Positions 19,261 through 26,439 of a stretch of DNA of 32,707 nucleotides are shown one piece after another. This stretch comes from Alphaproteobacteria bacterium UBA7314 (GTDB lineage Bacteria > Pseudomonadota > Alphaproteobacteria > MPNO01 > UBA830), in contig DKQG01000010.1 of assembly GCA_002471575.1 (NCBI GenBank), positions 1-32,707 of the forward strand, in the 5' to 3' direction. How positions within the stretch are numbered: the first letter of the stretch is position 1; each line of letters starts with the position of its first letter. Made by a program: the position numbers and the translations under genes. The notes under the pieces were generated by a model that saw nothing but the letters and a program-made list of their open reading frames with translations, ran no database searches and was not told the origin of the DNA.

Positions 19261-19599
19261 CGTCTGGTTTTCCCGAAAAACCGCTATTTCGGCAATCGGA
19301 ATGGTTAATTGTTGATAGAACGAACGTGTTCACTCAAAGAGGAACTGTCGATACGGCATCTAGCTATCGGGATCGGCCAGTCTTTGGGTGCTGGCCTTGG
19401 TTTTTCATCCAACAAAATTTTGTCTCCCAAACGAAGACGAAATGAAAGCGGACACCATATCAAATGGTTGCTCAGGGGCGAATCGCAGGGGTCCGAAACG
19501 GGGTTGATCTTAACCTTAGCTTGACACACTTTGCTCCTGTCGGATCTAGCCCGAACATGGTTCAAGAATAGATAGGTCGAGGTAAGAATCGGGTGTGCC
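19261..19599. other. Non-coding gap between the Rieske gene and nfuA, with candidate promoter
   Basis: No open frame here looks like a real protein on either strand. Composition is less GC-rich than its neighbours. A perfect TTGACA at 19521-19526 is followed 17 nt later by ATCTAG (19544-19549), a poor -10, so it is only a candidate nfuA promoter. A weak hairpin GGTTTT/AAAACC at 19266-19282 follows the Rieske stop but has no T-run. Confidence 0.45.
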
Positions 19600-19635
19600 A
19601 TAGTTAACGTAATCGTTGAAACCACCCCTAACCCA

Positions 19636-20157
19636 GTGACGATGAAGTTTCTTCCTGGTTGCCCGGTGATGACAGGCGGGACGGCAAATTATGCATCTCC
19701 GGGAGAAGCCGGCAACGCACCTCTTGTTCAGCGGTTGTTCGAAATTGATGGGGTAGCAGGCGTGTTTCTCGGGGCCGATTTCATCTCGGTCGCGAAGCGA
19801 ACCGCCGTTGACTGGCGCTCGCTAGAGCCAGTCGTCGCCGAAGCGGTTTCTGAGTTCTTTCTGTCGGGCGAAACGGCCGTGATCTCCGAGGAAAACAATA
19901 GAGACGCTGACGATGGCGACGAAGACGACGAGACCGTGACGCGCATTAAGGAACTGCTTGATACGCGTGTGCGGCCGTCGGTAGCGATGGACGGTGGCGA
20001 CATCGTTTATCGCGGGTTTGAGCGGGGTGTCGTGTATCTGGGCCTTAAGGGGGCTTGTATCGGCTGTCCCAGTTCGAGCGCAACTTTGAAAATGGGTGTT
20101 GAAAATCTCTTGAAACACTACGTGCCCGAAGTGCTTCGGGTTAAGTCGATTGATTAA
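19636..20157 (+). CDS. nfuA: NfuA/NifU-like Fe-S scaffold protein
   Basis: Carries and delivers [4Fe-4S] clusters. The C-terminal Nfu domain has TRIKELLDTRVRPSVAMDGG and the cluster motif GACIGCPSSSATLKMG (Cys141 and Cys144 counted from GTG 19636). The N-terminal Nfu_N domain starts with TMKFLPG. Odd point: in this family the protein begins about 11 residues earlier with a conserved ..TPNP stretch, and that stretch (VIVETTPNPVTMKFLPG) is encoded in frame at 19609-19659, upstream of the first ordinary start. The only start-like codon there is ATA 19600; the frame is closed by TAG 19573. Thus the true start may be non-standard, or the sequence contains an error. The insert between domains is acidic (NNRDADDGDEDDE). 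Confidence 0.93.
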   Translation: MTMKFLPGCPVMTGGTANYASPGEAGNAPLVQRLFEIDGVAGVFLGADFISVAKRTAVDWRSLEPVVAEAVSEFFLSGETAVISEENNRDADDGDEDDETVTRIKELLDTRVRPSVAMDGGDIVYRGFERGVVYLGLKGACIGCPSSSATLKMGVENLLKHYVPEVLRVKSID

Positions 20158-20239
20158 GCTGACAGGCCGCCAGATGACGAACCGGAAGACCAACGAGCCC
20201 GACCTCTGGCCGGGTGGCGTCAAAAGGATGGATGAAAAG

Positions 20240-21262
20240 ATGGCTAGGTTCGTGAGTGCCGGGAAAATGTTTCAGAAATCGGCGGTTGCTGTCATGACGA
20301 CTGCAATCGGGACAGTTTTTGTGCTTGGTGGAGCGTCAATGTCCGCGCCCAAGGTGCAGATGACGGCGCAGTACACGGGGAAAGAGCAGCATGGCGAGGC
20401 CGAACGCGGCGCGCCTGCAATTGTGGTCGCCAAGGGCGTTGAAAAGCTGAGCGACGTAACGCTAGCCAGTTCCACCGGTAAATTGCAGGATCTGTTTGAA
20501 CGCATCGGATACAAGCTCGATGGGGTGCGTGAGAGGGGAGAAGTGCCACGCTTGTTTATCGCGAGCCTACCGGCTGATCTCAAACAAATGCGACGTGCGG
20601 ATCTGCGCAAGATAACTTTCATAAAATCGATACTACCGCTGATTCTTCATGCGAACGAACTGATAGAGCAGGAGAGACTCCGGATCCTGGCGTTGCGCGA
20701 AGAAGCGGCGCTGGGCCGGAGGCTGGCGCCGAAAGATATCGCGTGGCTCACTGATACGGCGGACCGTTACGGCCTCAATAGTCTCGACTTCGAAGTATTG
20801 CTTGTCCGGGTAGATATCATTCCGCCTTCACTGGCGATTGCCCAGGCTGCAGAGGAGAGTGGATGGGGCACATCCCGGTTTGCACAGGAAGGCAATGCCC
20901 TGTTCGGGCAGCGTGCCTATGAGGCACACAGGGGAGGGATCGTTCCTAAAGATCGTCCCGAGGGTAAAAAGTTCAAGGTGCGGGCTTTCGATCATCTGAT
21001 CGACGGCGTGAAAGCCTACGTGCACAACCTGAATAGCCACTTCGCTTACGAAGATTTTCGCGAATTAAGAGCGTCGCTTCGTGCCGATATCGGTCACATA
21101 GACGGATATGCGCTGGCGGGGTCGCTTCTGCGATATTCGGAGCGGGGCGAGGATTACATCAATACAATCAGACTGATCATCCGTGTGAATGATTTACAGG
21201 TCTTCGATGCGGCGCGTCTGGACGCAAACTTCACGCGCGATCCGGGCGGCCCCGATGCCTGA
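20240..21262 (+). CDS. Bax-like glucosaminidase-domain protein
   Basis: Likely peptidoglycan hydrolase (N-acetylglucosaminidase type). 340 residues from ATG 20240, which has AAGGA 11 nt upstream; alternatives are ATG 20228, ATG 20174 and TTG 20150. A hydrophobic N-terminal stretch (SAVAVMTTAIGTVFVLGGAS) is a signal peptide or anchor, so it acts outside the cytoplasm. The domain has IPPSLAIAQAAEESGWGTSR followed by FAQEGNALFGQ (candidate catalytic Glu205 or Glu206), then VRAFDHLIDGVKAYVHNLNS and YALAGSLLRYSERGEDYINT, as in E. coli Bax and FlgJ-like enzymes. It follows nfuA and is convergent with the deacetylase, only 8 nt apart. First of three wall-related genes in a row. Confidence 0.85.
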   Translation: MARFVSAGKMFQKSAVAVMTTAIGTVFVLGGASMSAPKVQMTAQYTGKEQHGEAERGAPAIVVAKGVEKLSDVTLASSTGKLQDLFERIGYKLDGVRERGEVPRLFIASLPADLKQMRRADLRKITFIKSILPLILHANELIEQERLRILALREEAALGRRLAPKDIAWLTDTADRYGLNSLDFEVLLVRVDIIPPSLAIAQAAEESGWGTSRFAQEGNALFGQRAYEAHRGGIVPKDRPEGKKFKVRAFDHLIDGVKAYVHNLNSHFAYEDFRELRASLRADIGHIDGYALAGSLLRYSERGEDYINTIRLIIRVNDLQVFDAARLDANFTRDPGGPDA

Positions 21263-21270
21263 GACCTTCG

Positions 21271-22293
21271 TCAGCTTTTGGGCACGAAGAACTGCATGCC
21301 GAACCAGCGCCACCGGCCTGACTGTGTGGGCATGGTGCAGTTGATCCGGGCCCGGCCGGATGAAAAAGCTTTCTGCATCCGAACCTCGACACGGGAGCCC
21401 AGCCGCTCAATACGGGCTTTGCCCTGACCAGATGCATAGCAGGCTAGGCCGGATAGCCGTTTTGCCGCCGGTCCCTTGACCGTGAAGCCCAGGATCGGCG
21501 GGTTGTTCGATTCCGACAGCAACGGGTCCGCAGGCGTCACTTCCGTCACGGTCAGGGGAAGGGCATTGACCGCGAGCTTTAAGCGGCTGATCCCGCCGAA
21601 ATTTTCGTTCATCGCGAAGCGTGGCAGATAGAACATGTCCGAGTCCGCGTGAACCACACCTGAATGCTGACCGAAGCCAACAGTCAGCCCCGCTTCCTTC
21701 GAGAGCCGTCCGACGGCTAGGCTGTATTCACCGAAGGGATAGGCGATCATCGTCGGTACTTCCCCCAGTTCCGCCCGGAAACGAGCGTTGGATTTTTCTA
21801 GTTCGCCCCGGTTTTGGTCGTCTTTGGAGCGCGCCATGTGCAAATGCGTGTGGGTCTGGCTGCCGATTGTGACGCCGGCATCGCGCAATTTACGGATCTG
21901 ATCCCAATCCATAAATCCGCTGAGGTTGCGGTCGACCGGGGCGGTCGCCACAAAGAGCGTGAACGGCAATCCTGCTTCCCGCAGCCGGGGGAAGGCTTCG
22001 TGGTAGGCCGAAAGAAACGCGTCGTCGATGGAGATCCCGACCGTACGATCGGGCAGCGGCTGGCGCGTCCTCAACTTGGCGACGATCTCGGGCAGGGGGA
22101 GTACGGTGTATTTCTCACGCGACAGCTCCTCAAGATGAGCTTCGAACTGTTTGATCCTGATATTGGTCGACGGGTGTGCCGTTTCACCGAACCGGTGATA
22201 CATGAGGACAACGGCCGAATCCGAGGCCATCACCGGGACGGCCTGTCCGGTGGTGGCCGCTAACAAGAAGGCAAACGTGCCAAATCTTATCAT
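21271..22293 (-). CDS. NodB-type polysaccharide deacetylase, secreted
   Basis: 340 residues with a signal peptide (FGTFAFLLAATTGQAVPVMA). The NodB domain starts at AVVLMYHRFGE. The acid motif is SIDDAF (Asp90, Asp91), and the metal site is IGSQTHTHLHM: Gln146 stands where the first metal His (HTxTH) often is, with His150 retained. PFGEYS near residue 186 is the arginine-replaced third motif. Such enzymes remove acetyl groups from glycans; the target (peptidoglycan, a polyglucosamine or other) is unknown. About 120 C-terminal residues after the domain are not recognised. It is downstream of the VanX-like gene on the same strand (91-nt gap with a hairpin). Confidence 0.87.
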   Translation of the reverse strand: MIRFGTFAFLLAATTGQAVPVMASDSAVVLMYHRFGETAHPSTNIRIKQFEAHLEELSREKYTVLPLPEIVAKLRTRQPLPDRTVGISIDDAFLSAYHEAFPRLREAGLPFTLFVATAPVDRNLSGFMDWDQIRKLRDAGVTIGSQTHTHLHMARSKDDQNRGELEKSNARFRAELGEVPTMIAYPFGEYSLAVGRLSKEAGLTVGFGQHSGVVHADSDMFYLPRFAMNENFGGISRLKLAVNALPLTVTEVTPADPLLSESNNPPILGFTVKGPAAKRLSGLACYASGQGKARIERLGSRVEVRMQKAFSSGRARINCTMPTQSGRWRWFGMQFFVPKS

Positions 22294-22325
22294 TTTTATC
22301 CTACCGGTTTGCGTCAGTTCGCAGA

Positions 22326-22345
22326 TCGCCTACTGTAATAGGCGA
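22326..22345. repeat. 7-bp perfect stem-loop upstream of the deacetylase
   Basis: TCGCCTA (22326-22332) and TAGGCGA (22339-22345) form a perfect stem with loop CTGTAA. A further CGCCTA occurs about 9 nt beyond. It lies between the VanX-like stop and the deacetylase start. No T-run follows in either direction, so a leader RNA structure or operator is more likely than a terminator. Confidence 0.45.
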
Positions 22346-22384
22346 AGGTTTCCGCCTACAAGCCCGTTTTGCCGAAGAATTGCC

Positions 22385-22993
22385 TCAGTCTGTTTCGCCG
22401 TTCCGGGTGCTGGGCGGCATCATGGGAGCGGGCAGGACGGCGTCGTTGAGCACATCGTAACGCTGTGACTCGAAAAGCTGGTAGTGCCACCACTCATTGC
22501 GGTAAAAATCCCAGCCCGCCGTGGTCATGATGCCCATAAGAAGGTGACGGTTTCGCTGGGCCTCGGCGGATATCTGGGTATTTCCATGGTGGGATAGCGG
22601 GGTGAACGCGTCGAACCCTGTACCCATATCTAGCGCCTCGCCGTTTTCGTTAATCATCGTTAGGTCGACTGCCGCCCCTCGGGAATGCGGCGATCCGCGG
22701 CGCGGATCGGCGAGAAACTCAGGATCGGGGGTATGACCCCACAGCACCCACTGTGCTTCCGATGGCCTGAATGCGTCGAATATCCGGAACCGGAGGCCGA
22801 GCACGGCAGCCAGTTCGACCGCGGTTTCGAGACAAGCGGCGGCATCTGGATTAAGATAGCATCCCGGGCGCGCATAGACCGGTTTGCCAGTGAAATTGTC
22901 CGAAGTTGCGTAGGCGATATAAATATCTACGTCGAAGCGCGGACGGGAAATTTCGACAAGTGTCATGTGGTTCTTCGCCTGAAGATCAATCAT
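22385..22993 (-). CDS. ddpX: D-alanyl-D-alanine dipeptidase (VanX/DdpX family)
   Basis: Zinc dipeptidase that hydrolyses D-Ala-D-Ala. 202 residues from ATG 22993, close to VanX and DdpX lengths; ATG 22966 is an alternative. The frame opens further upstream at 23158, inside tsaB, but that part is not family-like. Ligands and catalytic residues are in place: FDAFRP (Arg76), SPHSRGAAVDLT (His103, Asp110) and NEWWHYQ (Glu167, His170). No signal peptide, so it probably acts in the cytoplasm, as DdpX does in using D-Ala-D-Ala as nutrient. No vanHA genes are nearby, so wall recycling is likelier than vancomycin resistance. Divergent from tsaB with a 47-nt gap. Confidence 0.9.
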   Translation of the reverse strand: MIDLQAKNHMTLVEISRPRFDVDIYIAYATSDNFTGKPVYARPGCYLNPDAAACLETAVELAAVLGLRFRIFDAFRPSEAQWVLWGHTPDPEFLADPRRGSPHSRGAAVDLTMINENGEALDMGTGFDAFTPLSHHGNTQISAEAQRNRHLLMGIMTTAGWDFYRNEWWHYQLFESQRYDVLNDAVLPAPMMPPSTRNGETD

Positions 22994-23040
22994 AAAGCTA
23001 CCATGACCCGTGCGAGTCAAGCTAACCGGATTAACAGAGT

Positions 23041-23733
23041 ATGAGCACGACCCTGTCTTTCGATACGAGCGCGGACTATTGTGCGGCGGCACTGGTCCAA
23101 GATGGTAGGGCGATTGCGGCGCAATCTCTCGCCATGTCGCGTGGACATGCGGAAGCACTGGTGCCGCTTGTCCGGGAATTGTGCGCCTCCACAGGGACTG
23201 ATCTTTCCGGAATCGATCTCGTCGCAGTTACGGTCGGCCCCGGATCTTTCACGGGTGTGCGCACGGGCATAGCTGCGGCGAGGGGGTTTGCACTTGCGAC
23301 GGGCGCGCCTGCCGTTGGCGTTTCGTCCCTGCAGGCTGTGGCTTATTCCGCTAGACAGGCGGGGTCCCCATCGGTTCTAGTGGTGCTTGACACGCGGCGG
23401 GCAGATTTCTTTGCCCAGCTTTTCGATTCCGATGCCCAGCCCTGCGGCGATCCGGCGGTGCTGGATGCCGGGGCAATACAGGATCTGATCCGGATGAACG
23501 CCCCGGTTGTTGTCGGCAATGCGGTCGCGAGGTTTCGCTCGGAGCACGTAGGGCCGGATATGGATGAAGGCATGTTTGCATCCGGACTGGGTGTTCCGGA
23601 TCCTGCAGATGTTGCCTTGCTGGCTGAGAGAATTCTAAACACGAACAGGGTAGCGTCCGACACACTGTCCCCCTTATATCTTCGGGCGCCGGAAGCGAAG
23701 ATTCCACCCGGCGGCGGTCGCCTGAAATTATAA
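23041..23733 (+). CDS. tsaB: tRNA threonylcarbamoyladenosine biosynthesis protein TsaB
   Basis: Partner of TsaD and TsaE in making t6A37 on ANN-decoding tRNAs. 230 residues with the ASKHA fold: LSFDTSADYCAAALVQDG at the start, ALVPLVRELCA, VTVGPGSFTGVRTGIAAARG near residues 66-85, and a C-terminal PLYLRAPEAK. Like other TsaB proteins it lacks the metal histidines of TsaD and is non-catalytic. It is followed by rimI after 47 nt, a common pairing. Confidence 0.95.
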   Translation: MSTTLSFDTSADYCAAALVQDGRAIAAQSLAMSRGHAEALVPLVRELCASTGTDLSGIDLVAVTVGPGSFTGVRTGIAAARGFALATGAPAVGVSSLQAVAYSARQAGSPSVLVVLDTRRADFFAQLFDSDAQPCGDPAVLDAGAIQDLIRMNAPVVVGNAVARFRSEHVGPDMDEGMFASGLGVPDPADVALLAERILNTNRVASDTLSPLYLRAPEAKIPPGGGRLKL

Positions 23734-23780
23734 TTTGGCAGGTCGTCGGATCGCAGGCTGAACGAAAGGATTTACGGAAA

Positions 23781-24281
23781 GTGAACGGGTACGAGCTGGC
23801 AATCGTTCAGGAAAAGGACATCGGTATGATATCACGCATTCACACGATTTCATTCGATGACGCGTGGAGCGGCACGATGATCCGGCGCATTCTTGCCATG
23901 CCCGGGACGTTCGGTATCGTTGCTGTGCAAAGTCGGCAATGGTCGATGGTGGGATTCGTGCTCGGCCGCATTGCTGCAGACGAGTGTGAAATACTTTCCA
24001 TAGCGGTTGCGCCCGATCACCGAGGCGCTCATGTCGGAGCAATGTTGCTCGACGGGGCGATGCATCAGGCGGCACAGGGGGGTGCTCAGAAACTCTTTCT
24101 CGAAGTGGCGGAAGATAACGACGTCGCTCGCACGCTTTACGATAGCCGAGGCTTTGTGCCGGTGGGCCGGCGACCAGACTATTATGCCCGGAACGATGGC
24201 ACCTATGCTGCGGCAGTAACTATGTCGTGCGGCCTGGAAACCGGTGCGTGGCAGAAACAGGCTGGGTCCGCGAATACTTAA
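23781..24281 (+). CDS. rimI: Ribosomal protein S18-alanine N-acetyltransferase (RimI-type GNAT)
   Basis: Acetylates the N-terminal alanine of ribosomal protein S18. 166 residues; start GTG 23781 with AAGGA about 10 nt upstream. GNAT motif A is ECEILSIAVAPDHRGAHVGA: the acetyl-CoA loop reads RGAHVG (residues 81-86), so the usual central Gly is His84. The B region LFLEVAEDNDVARTLYDSRG then FVPVGRRPDYY is strongly RimI-like (LEV..N..A..LY...GF...G.R..YY). Position after tsaB supports the call. Its last 4 nt overlap the convergent TusA-like gene. Confidence 0.88.
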   Translation: MNGYELAIVQEKDIGMISRIHTISFDDAWSGTMIRRILAMPGTFGIVAVQSRQWSMVGFVLGRIAADECEILSIAVAPDHRGAHVGAMLLDGAMHQAAQGGAQKLFLEVAEDNDVARTLYDSRGFVPVGRRPDYYARNDGTYAAAVTMSCGLETGAWQKQAGSANT

Positions 24282-24547
24282 CGTCTCTCGACAATAACCC
24301 TGTAAGTCCCGTCGCTGGGATCGCCGGGACTGGCTTGGTTTTCCGGCTCGACTAACCTTACGATATGTCCCAGTTCCGTGAGGGAGTCCGGCACATTTTT
24401 GAGAGGTTCGGTACCTTTTAGACGGACTTCAAGTGTTTCCTTAGCCGACATCTTTTCTATTTGCAGTCGTACTTTGACGAAAGTCATTGGGCAAACGTCT
24501 TCTGTGATATCGAGGAAATAGTCAAAGTCGGATCTTTTTATTTTCAT
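24278..24547 (-). CDS. TusA-family sulfur carrier-like protein
   Basis: An 89-residue small cytoplasmic protein. The motif DVCPMTFVKVRLQIEKM holds the family's CP active cysteine (Cys19), followed by an alpha/beta sandwich pattern (LEVRLKGTEPLKNVPDSLTE). Members pass persulfide sulfur for tRNA thiolation or other sulfur transfer, or have unassigned roles. CPMT rather than CPxP marks it as a TusA relative and not clearly the tRNA 2-thiouridine TusA. Its end overlaps the rimI end by 4 nt (convergent). It is divergent from mucR across an AT-rich 83-nt gap; the Shine-Dalgarno is weak. Confidence 0.87.
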   Translation of the reverse strand: MKIKRSDFDYFLDITEDVCPMTFVKVRLQIEKMSAKETLEVRLKGTEPLKNVPDSLTELGHIVRLVEPENQASPGDPSDGTYRVIVERR

Positions 24548-24569
24548 CTAATAATTACCAAAAAAGTTA

Positions 24570-24598
24570 TTGCGACGAAGAGATCAAAACCTTATAAG
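24570..24598 (+). promoter_or_regulatory. Candidate mucR promoter
   Basis: TTGCGA (24570-24575) and TATAAG (24593-24598) are separated by 17 nt in an AT-rich gap. Transcription would begin near 24605, favouring ATG 24631 as the mucR start (26-nt leader) over ATG 24619. Confidence 0.5.
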
Positions 24599-24630
24599 AC
24601 CACCGTTTATCTTGGGCAATGGTGCGGCGA

Positions 24631-25038
24631 ATGACTGAAAACCCCTCATCGGAAGGCAAAGAAATCATTGAGTGGACCGCCGAAATAGTGGCGTCGCATG
24701 TTAAAAAAAACAGTGTGTCCATCAGTGATCTTCCGCAGCTTATCAAAATCGTGCACGACTCACTCACCAGTCTTTCCTGCGGCAGCCCCGCTGAAAAACC
24801 GCAGCCTGCCGTTTCGATCCGGCGTTCGGTAACGCCTGACTACATCGTATGTCTCGAAGAGGGTCGGAAACTGAAGATGCTGAAACGGCATCTAGCCACC
24901 GCATATGGCATGACACCCGAGGAATACCGCGAGAAATGGGGACTGCCTGCAGACTATCCCATGGTCGCGCCGAACTATGCCAAACAGCGCAGTTATTTGG
25001 CTAAAAAGATCGGACTCGGCAAACGACGGGAAAATTGA
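24631..25038 (+). CDS. MucR/Ros family transcriptional regulator
   Basis: 135 residues from ATG 24631 (ATG 24619 is an in-frame alternative). The N-terminal helix region EIIEWTAEIVASHVKKNSVS, then SISDLPQLIKIVHDSL, matches MucR. The zinc-finger half reads SVTPDYIVCLEEGRKLKMLK, then RHLATAYGMTPEEYREKWGL and PADYPMVAPNYAKQRSYLAK KIGLG, nearly the family consensus; a Tyr takes the place of the second-histidine position often seen (ATHY). MucR proteins bind AT-rich DNA, often in an H-NS-like way, and repress exopolysaccharide, motility and cell-cycle genes. The gene lies directly upstream of fur. Confidence 0.93.
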   Translation: MTENPSSEGKEIIEWTAEIVASHVKKNSVSISDLPQLIKIVHDSLTSLSCGSPAEKPQPAVSIRRSVTPDYIVCLEEGRKLKMLKRHLATAYGMTPEEYREKWGLPADYPMVAPNYAKQRSYLAKKIGLGKRREN

Positions 25039-25055
25039 TCCTACCTTTTTCCGAG

Positions 25056-25080
25056 TGTCGTTCTCTTATCGACAATTTTT
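25056..25080 (+). terminator. Weak candidate terminator after mucR
   Basis: TGTCG (25056-25060) and CGACA (25070-25074) form a 5-bp stem with a 9-nt loop, followed by ATTTTT. Stem strength is low. The T-run also forms part of the presumed fur -35 region. Confidence 0.35.
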
Positions 25081-25107
25081 GACTAAATCACCTGCCTCGC
25101 TTAGTGT
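25079..25107 (+). promoter_or_regulatory. Candidate fur promoter, possibly giving a leaderless message
   Basis: TTGACT (25079-25084) and TAGTGT (25102-25107) are 17 nt apart. Transcription would start about 25113-25115, essentially at the GTG start of fur at 25114. No ribosome site is visible upstream of that GTG, which fits leaderless translation. Confidence 0.4.
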
Positions 25108-25113
25108 AGTAGC

Positions 25114-25557
25114 GTGAAAACTTTTTTCCCTTCGCGCATAGAACAGCTCTGCAAGGACCGAGGTCTTAAGATGACCGGCCAGCGGCGCGTTATTGCCCAG
25201 GTACTTTCTGCTTCCGATGATCATCCTGATGCTGAGGAACTTCATCAACGCGCCGTCAAGATCGATGATCGCATCAGCATGGCGACCGTGTACCGGACGG
25301 TGCGTCTTTTTGAAGAAGCGCAAATCCTTGAGCGACACGATTTCGGAGACGGTCGTGCCCGCTTCGAGACCGCCGAGGATGGCGACGGGCATCACCATCA
25401 CATCATTAATATGCGAAACGGCGAAGTCATTGAGTTCGAGGACGAAGCGTTGGAAGCGCTGAAGCAAAAAATCGCTGCTGATCTAGGTTATACGATCGTC
25501 GGTGAACGGCTGGAGCTGTATTGCGTTCCTCTGGACGATAATAAAGAAGAGGGGTGA
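25114..25557 (+). CDS. fur: Fur family metal-responsive regulator
   Basis: 147 residues, GTG start. The winged-helix half has RIEQLCKDRGLKMTGQRRVI, DHPDAEELHQRA and ISMATVYRTVRLFEEAQILE (recognition helix), then RHDFGDGRARFE. The dimer half has the metal cluster GDGHHHHIINMRNGEVIEFE; the CxxC zinc pair of E. coli Fur is replaced (NMRNG), as in many alphaproteobacterial Fur/Mur proteins, which may answer to manganese or iron. It stands between mucR and olsB, the usual alphaproteobacterial neighbourhood. Which metal it senses cannot be told from sequence. Confidence 0.93.
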   Translation: MKTFFPSRIEQLCKDRGLKMTGQRRVIAQVLSASDDHPDAEELHQRAVKIDDRISMATVYRTVRLFEEAQILERHDFGDGRARFETAEDGDGHHHHIINMRNGEVIEFEDEALEALKQKIAADLGYTIVGERLELYCVPLDDNKEEG

Positions 25558-25608
25558 ATAAGTGACGCGACCCCGCGCCGCCATCACGAAGATTCTGGAC
25601 AACAGATA

Positions 25609-26436
25609 ATGGACGGGACGGAGTTTTCCACTGCTTTCGATCCGATCGAGGTTGGCAATCTGGTGGCACGGTTGGCGGTTAATGCCGCCGAGATTGGGGC
25701 GGCCCAGGCATTGCGCTACCGGGTATTTTACGAAGAAATGTCCGCGCATCCGTCGGCGGAGGTGGAGGCCGCGAAACGCGATTTCGACAAGTTCGACGAG
25801 ATCTGCGATCATTTGCTTGTAATCGATACTAAACGGACGGATTTGCCGGGCGGGGTGGTTGGAACATACCGGCTTCTGCGGAGCAGCGTCGCGAACCGGA
25901 ACGGCGGGTTCTATACGTCGGACGAGTACGAAATTTCGCGGATCGTCGGCACATCGGGTGAGACGCTAGAGCTCGGGCGTTCCTGCGTCGAGGCAGAATA
26001 CCGAAACAGACCCACGATGCAGCTTTTGTGGCAGAGCATCGCGCAGTACATATTCCGCTATGATATCGTGGTCATGTTCGGCTGTGCCAGCATGCCGGGG
26101 ACCGATCCGCAGGCCTTAGCGCTGCCGTTGTCCTATCTCTATTACTATCATCTGGCACCGCCGGCCTTGCGGCCGCGGGCGCTGGACGAGCGCTATGTCG
26201 ATATGCGCCTGCTGCCTCAAGAGCAGATCGATCAGCGCCGTGCACTTGCTGAATTGCCGCCCCTAATAAAAGGGTATTTGCGGCTCGGTGGTTTCGTCGG
26301 TGACGGTGCTGTTGTCGACTACGATTTCAACACCACCGATGTCAGCATCGTGGTCAAGACAGACCTGGTGACTGACAAGTATTTCAAACATTACGAACGA
26401 AAGAGCCGTCGCAACGGCGACGAAGAGGAGGCCTGA
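25609..26436 (+). CDS. olsB: L-ornithine N-alpha-acyltransferase OlsB (GNAT family)
   Basis: First step of ornithine-lipid synthesis: transfer of a 3-hydroxyacyl group from acyl carrier protein to ornithine. 275 residues. Family signature: NLVARLAVNAAEIGAAQALR then YRVFYEEM, DKFDEICDHLLVID, GTYRLLR, and ELGRSCVEAEYRNRPTMQLL WQSIAQYI, then MFGCASMPGTDPQALALPLS. These place it in the acyl-homoserine-lactone-synthase-like GNAT group. The next gene, 3 nt away, is the matching O-acyltransferase, which strongly supports the call. A 51-nt gap separates it from fur. Confidence 0.93.
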   Translation: MDGTEFSTAFDPIEVGNLVARLAVNAAEIGAAQALRYRVFYEEMSAHPSAEVEAAKRDFDKFDEICDHLLVIDTKRTDLPGGVVGTYRLLRSSVANRNGGFYTSDEYEISRIVGTSGETLELGRSCVEAEYRNRPTMQLLWQSIAQYIFRYDIVVMFGCASMPGTDPQALALPLSYLYYYHLAPPALRPRALDERYVDMRLLPQEQIDQRRALAELPPLIKGYLRLGGFVGDGAVVDYDFNTTDVSIVVKTDLVTDKYFKHYERKSRRNGDEEEA

Positions 26437-26439
26437 CCC

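Noticed and set aside
19305..19625. Minus-strand open frame of 106 codons in the nfuA upstream gap
   Set aside because: Its start region overlaps the conserved nfuA N-terminus, it has no ribosome site and no recognisable domain.
22385..22993. Vancomycin-resistance cassette
   Set aside because: A VanX/DdpX-type gene alone, with no vanH, vanA, vanR or vanS nearby in a Gram-negative context, fits D-Ala-D-Ala recycling.
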